Shown here piece after piece: positions 17,197-25,200 of a stretch of 64,000 nucleotides of DNA. The notes under the pieces were generated by a model. It was not told the DNA's origin. It saw only the letters and a program-made list of their open reading frames with translations, and made no database searches. This DNA comes from a virus, in IMG/VR virus record IMGVR_UViG_3300012000_000002, positions 55,040 through 119,039 of that record; one strand, given 5' to 3'. A program made the translations under genes and the position numbers. Position 1 is the first letter of the stretch, and every line of letters starts with the position of its first letter.

Positions 17197-18222
17197 ATGG
17201 GTGGAGCAGCAGGACATATGAAGCATCCGTTTGACATTGTTGCAAACGGAAACGAACTACATAACTTGTTCATGCGTGCGTATACGCATATCAATAACAA
17301 CAACAACGCTTGTGTTAAAATCGATGGATTGAATATTAGCGTAAAGCTCGTAAACGGCTCTACAAGGCACGGAAAGCAGTTTGCCATAGATCGGGGTAGC
17401 GCAAAAGAACTTGACGTTCTAGGCGTCACCAAAAACGATCTCAAGGCACGATTTGGCGAACATCATGGTATGATGACCAAAGGTGGTGTTGTGCTTGATA
17501 TCTTGAACCAAGCTATTCCTAATATCAAAAACGAACTTAAGTTGCTTGGTATGTGGGATAACAATAATCTTGTTTTGAATATGGAATATGTTGAAGGCAA
17601 AAGCAACGTTCAAGATTACGGTTGCAACTTTTTGGCTGTACATGGTTTGTTGGGTATGAAGTTTGTTACTAACAAGCGTAGAGCAAGTTATGAAGTTGAC
17701 TATGCGGCTGTTACCATGCGATCATTGATTGATAAGCTTAACACTGTTTCAAGCAACTTTGGTTTCAAGGTAGTTGGTTCCATTGGTGTTGAAAACGTTA
17801 ACAAGCCTAACTTTGATGTTGAGCTTAACAAGCATTATACCGTTTGTTACAACAAGAACAACAAGGTAACAAAGACTTTGCGTGATTGGTTGTATGGTGT
17901 AACATATGTTCCACACAACGTTAAGATCAATCTCAAGAATGGTAGAAAAGTTGATGCTTTGAGCAAAGAAGTTTTTGTAAGCATCCTTGAAGGCATTAAC
18001 TTGCATGAATATATGCAAGATGATTGTACTGATGCTGTTAATGGTTTTGTTTGTTATCTTGCCACAATGAAGCTTGGTGAAGCATTTCTACAATCTTATA
18101 CTTCTGAACTTGGAAACGTTAGCGAGCAAGAAGGTTTGGTTGTAAGAAATATGTTCAACGAACCGTTTAAGATTACTGGAAGCTTTATCCTACGAGGTAT
18201 GAATAGCTGTTTCCAGAAGTAA
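17197..18222 (+). CDS. RNA/DNA ligase-like nucleotidyltransferase, 341 aa
   Basis: Motif I is VKIDGLN, with the candidate adenylated Lys41 (KxDG). Nearby are FAIDRGSAKELDVLGVT and LVLNMEYVEGKSNV (motif III-like, around 125-135). Near the end EQEGLVVRN and FKITGSF fit motifs IV and V. The start MGGAAGHMKHPFD is a family feature I recall from large marine phages. The likely reaction is adenylylation followed by strand joining. No OB-fold or zinc domain is evident. AGGAAAAG precedes the ATG. Confidence 0.65.
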   Translation: MGGAAGHMKHPFDIVANGNELHNLFMRAYTHINNNNNACVKIDGLNISVKLVNGSTRHGKQFAIDRGSAKELDVLGVTKNDLKARFGEHHGMMTKGGVVLDILNQAIPNIKNELKLLGMWDNNNLVLNMEYVEGKSNVQDYGCNFLAVHGLLGMKFVTNKRRASYEVDYAAVTMRSLIDKLNTVSSNFGFKVVGSIGVENVNKPNFDVELNKHYTVCYNKNNKVTKTLRDWLYGVTYVPHNVKINLKNGRKVDALSKEVFVSILEGINLHEYMQDDCTDAVNGFVCYLATMKLGEAFLQSYTSELGNVSEQEGLVVRNMFNEPFKITGSFILRGMNSCFQK

Positions 18223-18268
18223 ACAACATAACACCATATATATAAACTACTCACAAGGAGAATATCTT

Positions 18269-18583
18269 ATGAAAGCTGTATTAAATGGTGAATATTCTGG
18301 GTCTGGTGGAAAACAACATATTTCTATCAAAGGTGATTTAAGCGTTGAAGGATTGAATGTAGAAGCTTTGCTAGGTAGAATTGCACAACTTGAAGCTCAC
18401 GTTGTAAAGCTTGAAGAAATTGTTTCAAGACTTCAAGAGCAAAGCATTCGTTCTTCTACAAAAGAACTAGCTAAAGCTTTGGAAGAAGTAAAAGTCGAAG
18501 AAGCCGTTTCTGAACCAGTTGTAGCTCCAGTACAAGAAGAAGTTAAGCCAGTAGCTTCAACCAGCAAAAAGAAATCAGCATAA
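18269..18583 (+). CDS. Hypothetical coiled-coil protein, 104 aa
   Basis: Not recognised. It has a beta-like start (KAVLNGEYSGSGGKQHISIKGDLSVEG), then a heptad region (about 34-75, LLGRIAQLEAHVVKLEEIVSRLQEQ) predicted to form a coiled coil, then an Ala/Val/Glu/Pro tail ending in Lys. AAGGAG is 8 nt before the ATG. It could be a second cistron with the ligase gene, 46 nt upstream. Confidence 0.6.
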   Translation: MKAVLNGEYSGSGGKQHISIKGDLSVEGLNVEALLGRIAQLEAHVVKLEEIVSRLQEQSIRSSTKELAKALEEVKVEEAVSEPVVAPVQEEVKPVASTSKKKSA

Positions 18584-18589
18584 TTGCAA

Positions 18590-18961
18590 TTATTTATTCA
18601 TTGGGATGCCTTGGGGACATTTCTCCAAGGCATCTTGCTTTTTAGTTAAAGCATTTAACGCATCTTGCACAACGTTTGGATTTTCTTTTTTCCAACTACC
18701 AAGATGACCAACGTTTAAATGACATTGATATTCTTTGTTTTCACAAAGAGTTATAAGGTTTGAATTCTCTAATTCAAGTTCTGGATAAAGATGAAATGGT
18801 TTGATGTGATGAACTTGAAGTTGTTGTTCACAACCACAAGCCGCACACACTGGAAACGATTTTAAATGCCTTTTGCGGACAGTTTCCCAACGAGGTGAAC
18901 GTAGCTTTAATGGTTTACCTTTAACAGCCTCTGTTAAGGCTTTAAACAGTCTTTTAATCAT
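18590..18961 (-). CDS. HNH endonuclease, 123 aa
   Basis: The zinc and active-site motifs are CAACGCEQQLQVHHIKPFHLYPELELEN (C near 39-42, catalytic HHIKP near 51-55) and LITLCENKEYQCHLNVGHLG. The region before them, SPRWETVRKRHLKSFP, is common in free-standing phage HNH proteins. Its ATG lies in the 3' arm and its Shine-Dalgarno in the 5' arm of an 8-bp hairpin, which should limit translation. It sits between the coiled-coil gene and the MCP terminator. Confidence 0.85.
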   Translation of the reverse strand: MIKRLFKALTEAVKGKPLKLRSPRWETVRKRHLKSFPVCAACGCEQQLQVHHIKPFHLYPELELENSNLITLCENKEYQCHLNVGHLGSWKKENPNVVQDALNALTKKQDALEKCPQGIPMNK

Positions 18962-18980
18962 CTGGATATAACTCCAGATG
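18959..18980 (-). promoter_or_regulatory. Hairpin sequestering the HNH ribosome site and start codon
   Basis: CATCTGGA and TCCAGATG form a perfect 8-bp stem with a 6-nt loop. On the minus strand the first arm carries GGA of the Shine-Dalgarno and the second arm ends in the start codon ATG. T4 is known to hide the ribosome site of I-TevI in a similar way, allowing expression only from particular transcripts; applying that here is inference. A CTATTTAC box overlaps just upstream. Confidence 0.6.
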
Positions 18981-18998
18981 TAAATAGTATAAAAGCAG

Positions 18999-19026
18999 AA
19001 AGGCTGCCTTTTTAGGGGCAGCCTTT
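18999..19026 (-). terminator. Terminator after the major capsid gene
   Basis: AAAGGCTGCC and GGCAGCCTTT form a 10-bp GC-rich stem with an 8-nt loop, 30 nt past the MCP stop. T-rich sequence follows on the minus strand. It likely closes the highly expressed head operon. Confidence 0.8.
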
Positions 19027-19056
19027 CCTAACCTTTTATAAGGTCTTTTGTGTCTA

Positions 19057-21009
19057 TCAGATGATGGACATATCGAGGCAGGTCACGGTGGCGTAGAAGT
19101 CTGCACGAACCATCTTCTTCCCGTAGCGGGTCATGATGCCCTTACGTGGGGTGAAGTCCTCTTGTCCGTAGATTACGGGGGTGAGGATAAGTGGAACGTA
19201 TGGAGCGTAGATATAGCCGCTTTCAAGGAAGCTTGAACCCTTAAGACCGATAAGGATCTTGTTTACTGGGAAGTATGGGTCAACGAATACTGAGTAGCGA
19301 CCGTTTACTGTACCGACTGCTTCTGCACCAATGCTCATGTTGTCACGAACTTGGCCGTCTGAGTCGATTTTGTAGTTGGCACGGTAAGCAACTGTTGCTT
19401 CAAGGATTGTGCCCACTTCTGGTGAGCAGACGATGAAGTTACCTGAGCCACGGAGGGTCTTCTTGTGGATGACGTTGGCTGCGTCTGTGATGGTTTCGAT
19501 AAGTGTTTCGTACCATTCACGGACTGTGCCGGTGAATTGTGGACCGGGGTAAACGGTGTTGGTACGAGCAACTTCGGTGCCTGTGTATTTGTTGACGAAG
19601 CGACCGGGGGCACGGCTCCAGTAGTAGTTAGCTGCTTGAGCTTGTGTGAGGAGGTCGTTGAGAATTTCACGGTCGATATCCAATGTGATCATTTCAGAAA
19701 GGATATTTGTGAGATTTGCTTCTACGTCGATTGAGTAGAATGCTGTAAGGTCTTGAGCCAGTTCTGGTGACCAGCGAGCACGTAGCTTGCGGGTTGTGGC
19801 TGTTACAGCTACTGAATCGATTTTGATGTCAACGTCTGGGATGCGTGGTGATGCATCAACAGCGAAGTTTGATTCAAAGCTTGGAATTGTCAATGTTGAA
19901 CCATCAGCATTGACTGAGAGGGAGTCAGCAATTGGAATAGAAGCTGTGATTTGTGTTGATGCGTTGCCAAGATAAACGGAGCTAACGCTTTGTGCGTTTG
20001 CAAGACCGAGAGCAACAAGGATGTGTGAACCGCCGAATGGATCTGGTGTGAATGTTGAGCTTGTGCCAGCATCGGTCCAGTTACCACGCTTGGTGAAGCG
20101 ACGGAAGTTAAGAACGCCTTCGCCTGCTTGGTAGGTTAGTGGAGGTGCTGTGAAGCTTGAGCCTGACAAACCAAGACCAACAACTGCGAGTTGTTCAAGT
20201 GATGTAAGGTCTGCACCATTGATTGCGTTTGTTACTTGTGAAGCTGAGAACACCAAGAAGGTATAGTCGAGCACATTGCTTTCAACGTCTGCTGCAAGAA
20301 GTGGATCATAATCAGTGAAGCGTGCGTTGTAACCAACGTTTGCTGATGCTGAAGCAACTGATGATTGTGATAGCCATGTTGTGCCTTGATACCATGTACC
20401 GAGAGCAACTACGCCTGTTGCAAGTTTGGATTCTGAGTGAACCTTTGAGTAACCAGAACCGATAAGGTTGTATTGACCACCGGCAGCGAGTGAACCGCTG
20501 GTACGGATCAATGAACCGGATGGGTTGGTGTATACTGATTGACCACGGGCATATGTTGCTGCGCCGGGATCGGTACCAGTTGCAAATTGGTTAGCTGCTG
20601 TACCTGCATCACCACCGACGTATGAGCCGTAGGTGTAATCTAAGTAGAAGAGTAGACCTGATGGAAGGCTCATTGGTTGAACGCTGACGATTTCGTTAGC
20701 AACGAGGCCAGCGAACACACGACGAACGATTGGGAATGCTACGTTTGTAAACCCAGCAACTTGTCCAGAGGATGCAAGTGATGCACCACCTGTTGAAAGT
20801 GAAAGGCTTTCATTGAGCATTGATGAGCCGCCCTTAAGAACTTCTACTGCTTGGTTTTCAAGGAGGCGAGCCATCTTTTGCTTGCCAGTATCTGAAAGAC
20901 CTTCTAGAAGACCTGTGCGTGACCACTTGCCTACAATGCGGTCATCGCCATTTGCTGCGGTACGTTGAATACCTTCAGCTAGTTGTGAGAGTGTTAGTGT
21001 ACGTGACAT
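19057..21009 (-). CDS. Major capsid protein (T4 gp23-like), 650 aa
   Basis: This is an HK97-fold capsid precursor. The conserved block is FTNVAFPIVRRVFAGLVANEIVSVQPMSLPSGLLFYLDYTYG (about 85-126; compare gp23), and the end holds RYGKKMVRADFYATVTCLDMSII. The N-terminal 65 residues contain LLEG, LLENQ and MLNES, candidates for removal by the gp21-type protease, the last giving a mature protein starting at SLSLSTGG. At 650 residues it exceeds gp23 (521), with inserted surface loops. Base composition is visibly more GC-rich than its neighbours. AAGGAG lies before the ATG. Confidence 0.93.
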   Translation of the reverse strand: MSRTLTLSQLAEGIQRTAANGDDRIVGKWSRTGLLEGLSDTGKQKMARLLENQAVEVLKGGSSMLNESLSLSTGGASLASSGQVAGFTNVAFPIVRRVFAGLVANEIVSVQPMSLPSGLLFYLDYTYGSYVGGDAGTAANQFATGTDPGAATYARGQSVYTNPSGSLIRTSGSLAAGGQYNLIGSGYSKVHSESKLATGVVALGTWYQGTTWLSQSSVASASANVGYNARFTDYDPLLAADVESNVLDYTFLVFSASQVTNAINGADLTSLEQLAVVGLGLSGSSFTAPPLTYQAGEGVLNFRRFTKRGNWTDAGTSSTFTPDPFGGSHILVALGLANAQSVSSVYLGNASTQITASIPIADSLSVNADGSTLTIPSFESNFAVDASPRIPDVDIKIDSVAVTATTRKLRARWSPELAQDLTAFYSIDVEANLTNILSEMITLDIDREILNDLLTQAQAANYYWSRAPGRFVNKYTGTEVARTNTVYPGPQFTGTVREWYETLIETITDAANVIHKKTLRGSGNFIVCSPEVGTILEATVAYRANYKIDSDGQVRDNMSIGAEAVGTVNGRYSVFVDPYFPVNKILIGLKGSSFLESGYIYAPYVPLILTPVIYGQEDFTPRKGIMTRYGKKMVRADFYATVTCLDMSII

Positions 21010-21071
21010 TTTATTAATCTCCTTATTACTTTGTTTTTACCTTAATTGGTAACTTATCTCTAACTATGCGC

Positions 21072-23315
21072 TTACTTTGCGTTTCTCTTCATACCAGCAA
21101 GTATTTGCCAGCGTGAAGTATCGAAGCTTGGTTCTACAACTGATTCGGTGATATATCTTACTACTGGACGTTGTGCTGATTCTTTAATCATTGCACCGTT
21201 TTTCTTGCCAGCATCTAGAACACGCACCAAACGGCTGTAGATTTCTTTTGCTTCTGCAATTGTGCGAGCACTGTCGAGATACTCAACGATTTTGCGTTTT
21301 TGTGTCCCTGTCAATTCGTCTCTCACGAAAAGCTTGTTTACATACAATGAACGTGCTGTAAGAAGTTGTGTTTCTGAAAGATGACCACGAAGAGCTTTGT
21401 TTTCGTTAACAGCCTTGCTAATCATTCTACGTGATTCCTTGACTAGCTCTTCTACTTCTTCAACTTCTTCATCAGAAGAATCTTCTTCTGAATCATCTTC
21501 TTCTGATGCTTCTTCTTCGTCCATTTCAACTTCTAGTTCTTCACCATCAAGTGAAACATTAACGTTTTGAACATTAGCACCAGAAACACCATCTAGATCG
21601 ATGGTAAGAGAAAGTTTTTCTTCTGCTTGTTCACGAAGAGCCTTGAGACGAGCACGGGCTTTGCGTGCTTCCATCATTACTTCTTCGTCTGCAAGTTCAA
21701 GAACAACTTCATCTTCTTCGTGCATACCTTCATCGGTATCATCACCCATTTCGGCCATGAGCTCACCAATTTCTTCTTCAAGTTGTTCTAGAAGAGATTC
21801 TGGGGATGGTTTACCGGGCCATTCTTTCTTTTGTTTGGTGCGGAACGGAGCAGCTTCGGCTTCGGCTTTAACACCTTTTGGATTGCCAGAAACTTTATGG
21901 GCGTGTTCTGCTGAACCGCCTTCTGAGTCACCAGCAGGATCAACCTTGCCTGCTTCGTCTTCGAAACCTTCTGCGCCTTCAAAAAGCGCACGAACTAATT
22001 CTTTCAATGAGTTATTTTTCATATTTTTACCCTTTACTAATGGATTTTGCTTATAACTAGTGATTACATTTAAATTTTCGTGAAGCAATCCCAATCTGTC
22101 TTCATTGAAAGAAAATAGTCTAGGGGATATTGCATTTTTTGCTTTTAAACTAAGGAGGTTGTTGTAAAGTGAAAAAAGATGCTTTTCATAAGCTTCTTTC
22201 ACAAACATCAAATTTCCGCTTTCGCTTTTGTTACGAAGGGATTGAATTAAAACTTCTGTACGTTCAAGATTTTGTTTAAAATTCTTGTATTCGGTTACAG
22301 GAGCAGGAGCAGCCGGGGCAGCAGGAGCACCAGCAGCGGTTGGTGTTGGTGTAACGGGGGGTGGTGCTGCGCCTGTTGCATCGGGTGTTGCAGGAGCACC
22401 AGCAGCGGGGGGTGCAGGGGCAGCAGCGGGAGTTGCTGGGGCACCGGGAGCAGGAGTTGCACCAGCGGCAGCATTTAAATCTGTTGGAGCCCCAGCCGCA
22501 GGTGCAGGGGCGGCTGCGGCTGGATCAGGAGTTGCTGGTGGAGTTGCTGGGGCTGCTCCTGCGGCTGGTGGAGCTGGTGCGGCAGGGGCAGGTGCGGCTG
22601 CTGCTGGATCGGGAGTTGCTGGAGCTGCGCCTCCTGCGGGTGGTGCTGGTGGAGCTGCTGCTGCTGGATCAGCGGGAGGAGTTGCGGGAGCAGCAGGGGC
22701 AGCAGCTTGTTCTCTTAAAAGCTTTTGCACAGCACGATAAATTTCAGAAATTGATTCTGGTGTTGCTTCTGGAGAAGGAGGAGGAGGAGGAGGGGGAGGT
22801 GCAGAAGCATCTGGTGTTGGTGCCGTTTCCATAGCAGCGGGAGTTGCTTCTGGTGTTGCGGTTGCTGCTGAAGCTGGTGATGTTTCTTTTTGAAACAACG
22901 CATCAACAGGAATAACAATTTGTTGTTCACCTGACGGACCAAGATCAATTTTTCCAATAACATCTGTACCGGGAGTTTTTATTGGTGGAGCAGCAGCAGA
23001 AACTGCTGGTGTCATTCCGGGCATTGGTGGTTTTGATTCAGCACCAGCAGGAGGAGTTGCTTCAACTGGACCTGTTGAACCTGCATCTGGTGATGGGGTT
23101 GGAGGTGCAGGAGGAGGTGCGTCTGCTGACGCTGCATCTGCTGGTGGGGGAGGTGGTTCATCTTGTTCCAAAATAATGCCAGAAATTTCTTTGTCGATCA
23201 TTTGTTTGATCAATGGAGACACTGCTTCTAAAACTGCATTCTTTGCTTCTACTGCTGCTGCATCACGCAGCTTTTTAGCTTCAATAAGGGCTTCTTGGTA
23301 CAAAGGTGTTGACAT
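21072..23315 (-). CDS. Prohead core scaffold (T4 gp22-like) with large Pro/Ala-rich N-terminal extension, 747 aa
   Basis: It lies between protease and MCP, the gp22 position. The C-terminal 300 residues are acidic and helical, with many protease-like sites, and end SFDTSRWQILAGMKRNAK, like gp22-type scaffolds. Residues about 52-335 are Pro/Ala low complexity with repeats of PAP, APAA and TPD. A helical linker (about 340-425) follows, then MKNNSLKELVRALFEGAEG, which has a Shine-Dalgarno before it and looks like an independent tagged start. The gene may be a fusion, or may make two products. The N-terminus has LIE-A and VLE-A sites. Confidence 0.75.
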   Translation of the reverse strand: MSTPLYQEALIEAKKLRDAAAVEAKNAVLEAVSPLIKQMIDKEISGIILEQDEPPPPPADAASADAPPPAPPTPSPDAGSTGPVEATPPAGAESKPPMPGMTPAVSAAAPPIKTPGTDVIGKIDLGPSGEQQIVIPVDALFQKETSPASAATATPEATPAAMETAPTPDASAPPPPPPPPSPEATPESISEIYRAVQKLLREQAAAPAAPATPPADPAAAAPPAPPAGGAAPATPDPAAAAPAPAAPAPPAAGAAPATPPATPDPAAAAPAPAAGAPTDLNAAAGATPAPGAPATPAAAPAPPAAGAPATPDATGAAPPPVTPTPTAAGAPAAPAAPAPVTEYKNFKQNLERTEVLIQSLRNKSESGNLMFVKEAYEKHLFSLYNNLLSLKAKNAISPRLFSFNEDRLGLLHENLNVITSYKQNPLVKGKNMKNNSLKELVRALFEGAEGFEDEAGKVDPAGDSEGGSAEHAHKVSGNPKGVKAEAEAAPFRTKQKKEWPGKPSPESLLEQLEEEIGELMAEMGDDTDEGMHEEDEVVLELADEEVMMEARKARARLKALREQAEEKLSLTIDLDGVSGANVQNVNVSLDGEELEVEMDEEEASEEDDSEEDSSDEEVEEVEELVKESRRMISKAVNENKALRGHLSETQLLTARSLYVNKLFVRDELTGTQKRKIVEYLDSARTIAEAKEIYSRLVRVLDAGKKNGAMIKESAQRPVVRYITESVVEPSFDTSRWQILAGMKRNAK
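22020..22035 (-). promoter_or_regulatory. Internal ribosome site and start codon within the scaffold gene
   Basis: AAAGGG (22030-22035) precedes an in-frame ATG (22020-22022) by 7 nt. Translation from here would give a 316-residue protein starting MKNNSLKELVRALFEG, close in size to T4 gp22 and with the same kind of N-terminus as other head proteins in the window. Use of this start is inferred. Confidence 0.45.
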
Positions 23316-23367
23316 ACGATAAACTCCTAATAGCGTTAATTTTTATATATGCAACGATTTGCAAATA

Positions 23368-23991
23368 TCATGTTGGTGGACGGGGGAATTGTCCTCTTGC
23401 TGCGGGAATTGATGTACCAGTTGCTGCACCAGAACCAACTCCTAGTTTAAATCTACGTACTGCTCCAACGTTGTTAACGTTTGTTGTAGAATCTGTATTT
23501 TGGTGTTCAGCGTCTGCTGGATTATCTTTGTTAACAGGCCCAGCTTGCAATACTTGTGTTGCTTGACTTTGTACGGAACGTAGAGCTTCTGGATTGATTC
23601 CTTGACCTTCACCGGGAGAATCGATTGTTGGTGTAAATGCATTTCCAACTTTGAGTCGGTTTCTTTCTTCTTCACTCAAATCGATTGGTTTAACTCTTGG
23701 TTCAACATATTCTTCTGTAAGGCTACCACCAGCAGGAACAAAGTTTCTGCGATATTGTGGAAACATTGAGTTTTGACCATTATCTTCTGGGCGGTCGAGA
23801 GTTGCTCTTGCATTAGTCAATGCTGTTTGTTGAGAATCATTGGAAATACCAACTCCTCCAACAAATGCGGCTTCAAGACCGGTTTGGTTTCTTACACCCA
23901 GAGTTCCTGCTGCTGTTCCCGTGCCATAACCGGGACGAGTTTCGGGTGAAACGGTTGATTCGTATTTTGGGGGTGGGGTTGCTGCTGGCAT
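23368..23991 (-). CDS. Hypothetical head-region protein, 207 aa
   Basis: Not recognised. It is polar and rich in Gly, Thr, Asn and Pro, with little predicted order (MPAATPPPKYESTVSPETRPG at the start; GAATGTSIPAARGQFPRPPT at the end). One helical block, KPIDLSEEERNRLKVGNAF (about 102-120), stands out. It lies in the head operon between the scaffold and another tagged protein, so a minor core or capsid role is likely. A 9-bp hairpin overlaps its ribosome site. Confidence 0.6.
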   Translation of the reverse strand: MPAATPPPKYESTVSPETRPGYGTGTAAGTLGVRNQTGLEAAFVGGVGISNDSQQTALTNARATLDRPEDNGQNSMFPQYRRNFVPAGGSLTEEYVEPRVKPIDLSEEERNRLKVGNAFTPTIDSPGEGQGINPEALRSVQSQATQVLQAGPVNKDNPADAEHQNTDSTTNVNNVGAVRRFKLGVGSGAATGTSIPAARGQFPRPPT

Positions 23992-24000
23992 GATCTATAC

Positions 24001-24024
24001 TCCTTGTAGTTATTTCTACAAGGA
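24001..24024 (-). promoter_or_regulatory. Hairpin overlapping a Shine-Dalgarno in the head operon
   Basis: TCCTTGTAG and CTACAAGGA form a perfect 9-bp stem with a 6-nt loop. On the minus strand AAGGAG of the 207-aa gene's ribosome site forms the 3' arm. This should reduce ribosome access, or act as a processing site, between the 164-aa and 207-aa genes. There is no U-tract. Confidence 0.55.
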
Positions 24025-24051
24025 TAACTATAGATCAAATCTAGTTTTAGA

Positions 24052-24546
24052 TTATTCGAAACTACCTTTTTTAGAGCCGGGAAGATGTCCACCACCACCA
24101 AATCCACCACCAGATTGTGCTGGACGGTTTGATATTGGCTTGTTAAACGCTAAACGTGCCCATGCACTTGTAGGATTTTGAACTTGTTGCTGTTGATATT
24201 GTTGTTGTAGATTTGCAACAGCTTGTGGATCTCTTGGAGGAAGAGGATTACGTCCTTGTGGAGCAGCTTCTCCTAGCATTGCAAGGTTAACGCCTGTGGC
24301 TAGCGGCATACCATGTTGTTGTTGAGGAAGACTTGTTACAGCAGTATCGGCAAATATTTGTTCCATGATTGGATTGCCACCAGCAGCCATTTTAATTCTT
24401 GGGTCTTGAAGCAAAGCTTGCTGTTGAACAACTTGTGAACGTTCAGCTAATAAGCCACTAACCATATGATCTAATGCACCTTCAGCAACAAGCTCTTTAA
24501 GGCACTCTTTGATAATCGCTTTAAACTCTGTTTTTTGTATTTTCAT
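24052..24546 (-). CDS. Hypothetical head protein with tag-like N-terminus, 164 aa
   Basis: It begins MKIQKTEFKAIIKECLKELVAEGALD, an amphipathic helix with IKE-C and VAE-G sites. Next comes LLAERSQVVQQQALLQDPRI, then a Gln-rich and finally Gly-rich tail (GGGFGGGGHLPGSKK). No family is recognised. It is immediately downstream of the prohead protease. In T4 the small core proteins gp67 and gp68 lie next to the protease gene, so a core role is plausible. Confidence 0.6.
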   Translation of the reverse strand: MKIQKTEFKAIIKECLKELVAEGALDHMVSGLLAERSQVVQQQALLQDPRIKMAAGGNPIMEQIFADTAVTSLPQQQHGMPLATGVNLAMLGEAAPQGRNPLPPRDPQAVANLQQQYQQQQVQNPTSAWARLAFNKPISNRPAQSGGGFGGGGHLPGSKKGSFE

Positions 24547-24588
24547 GTTAACTTGCTTCTTATTGTTTTTTAGAGATTGAAGAATTGA

Positions 24589-25200
24589 CTAAGGTTTTTT
24601 GCGAAGAGCTAATATTTCGTTTGCTGCACGATCAACAAGATCGCTTTTTGTAAAAATATTCTTGGTAATGCTTGCGTCATATTGTTTTGCTTCGGCCATC
24701 ATAAACGCACCGGGAGTGCTTGGTTCGCTAACAAAGTCCCAACAAATAATTTGTAAGTCATCTTGAACAACGTTTACATTGTTTTCTCTTTGAAGAGAAC
24801 CTAATGCTCTGCTAGAAATGCCGGGTTTGCATTTTGCTTTAATAATGCTTTCGATTATTTTACCGCAAGGTGTATCAAGGATTTCTACCTTGCCGTATAC
24901 TACGTCGCCTTCCATCCAAATCTCACGAATAACGTGAGAAATGTTTTTCATATTGACAATTGGTTCGTTAGCATGGTCAAGTTCACCAAACGCACGATTC
25001 TCACGAATAAGTTTTTCGTAGTTACGAATCTCACGTTCAAGGATGTGACGAGGATATACACGACCGTTTTGGTTTAATGTGTTAGCTTTTTGAAGGATAC
25101 CATTTAAAACAAGTGGCTTTCCTTCTTCACGTTTATCTAAATCAGAGTCGTTATATTCAAAGGCTGTGAATTCTTTGAGTAGAAATTTTTTGTCGGTCAT
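24589..25200 (-). CDS. Prohead core protease (T4 gp21-like), 203 aa
   Basis: This serine protease of the herpes-assemblin type matures the prohead by cutting after [LI]-x-E. Family blocks are NQNGRVYPRHILEREIRNYE (about 43-62), GELDHANEP with catalytic His (about 72-80), SHVIREIWMEGDVVYG, and GISSRALGS with catalytic Ser (about 126-134). The start overlaps the 3' end of the upstream gene by 4 nt. It lies between portal and scaffold/MCP, as in T4. The C-terminal region could be removed on maturation. Confidence 0.92.
   Translation of the reverse strand: MTDKKFLLKEFTAFEYNDSDLDKREEGKPLVLNGILQKANTLNQNGRVYPRHILEREIRNYEKLIRENRAFGELDHANEPIVNMKNISHVIREIWMEGDVVYGKVEILDTPCGKIIESIIKAKCKPGISSRALGSLQRENNVNVVQDDLQIICWDFVSEPSTPGAFMMAEAKQYDASITKNIFTKSDLVDRAANEILALRKKP

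Noticed and set aside
22285-22740. Long plus-strand frame rich in Gly/Ala opposite the scaffold gene
   Set aside because: It is the mirror of the Pro/Ala repeats on the minus strand. There is no ribosome site and the composition is fully explained by the real gene.
22260-23160. CRISPR-like or tandem DNA repeat
   Set aside because: The repeats are irregular Pro/Ala codons in frame, with no constant repeat-spacer units. No CRISPR array is seen anywhere in the window.
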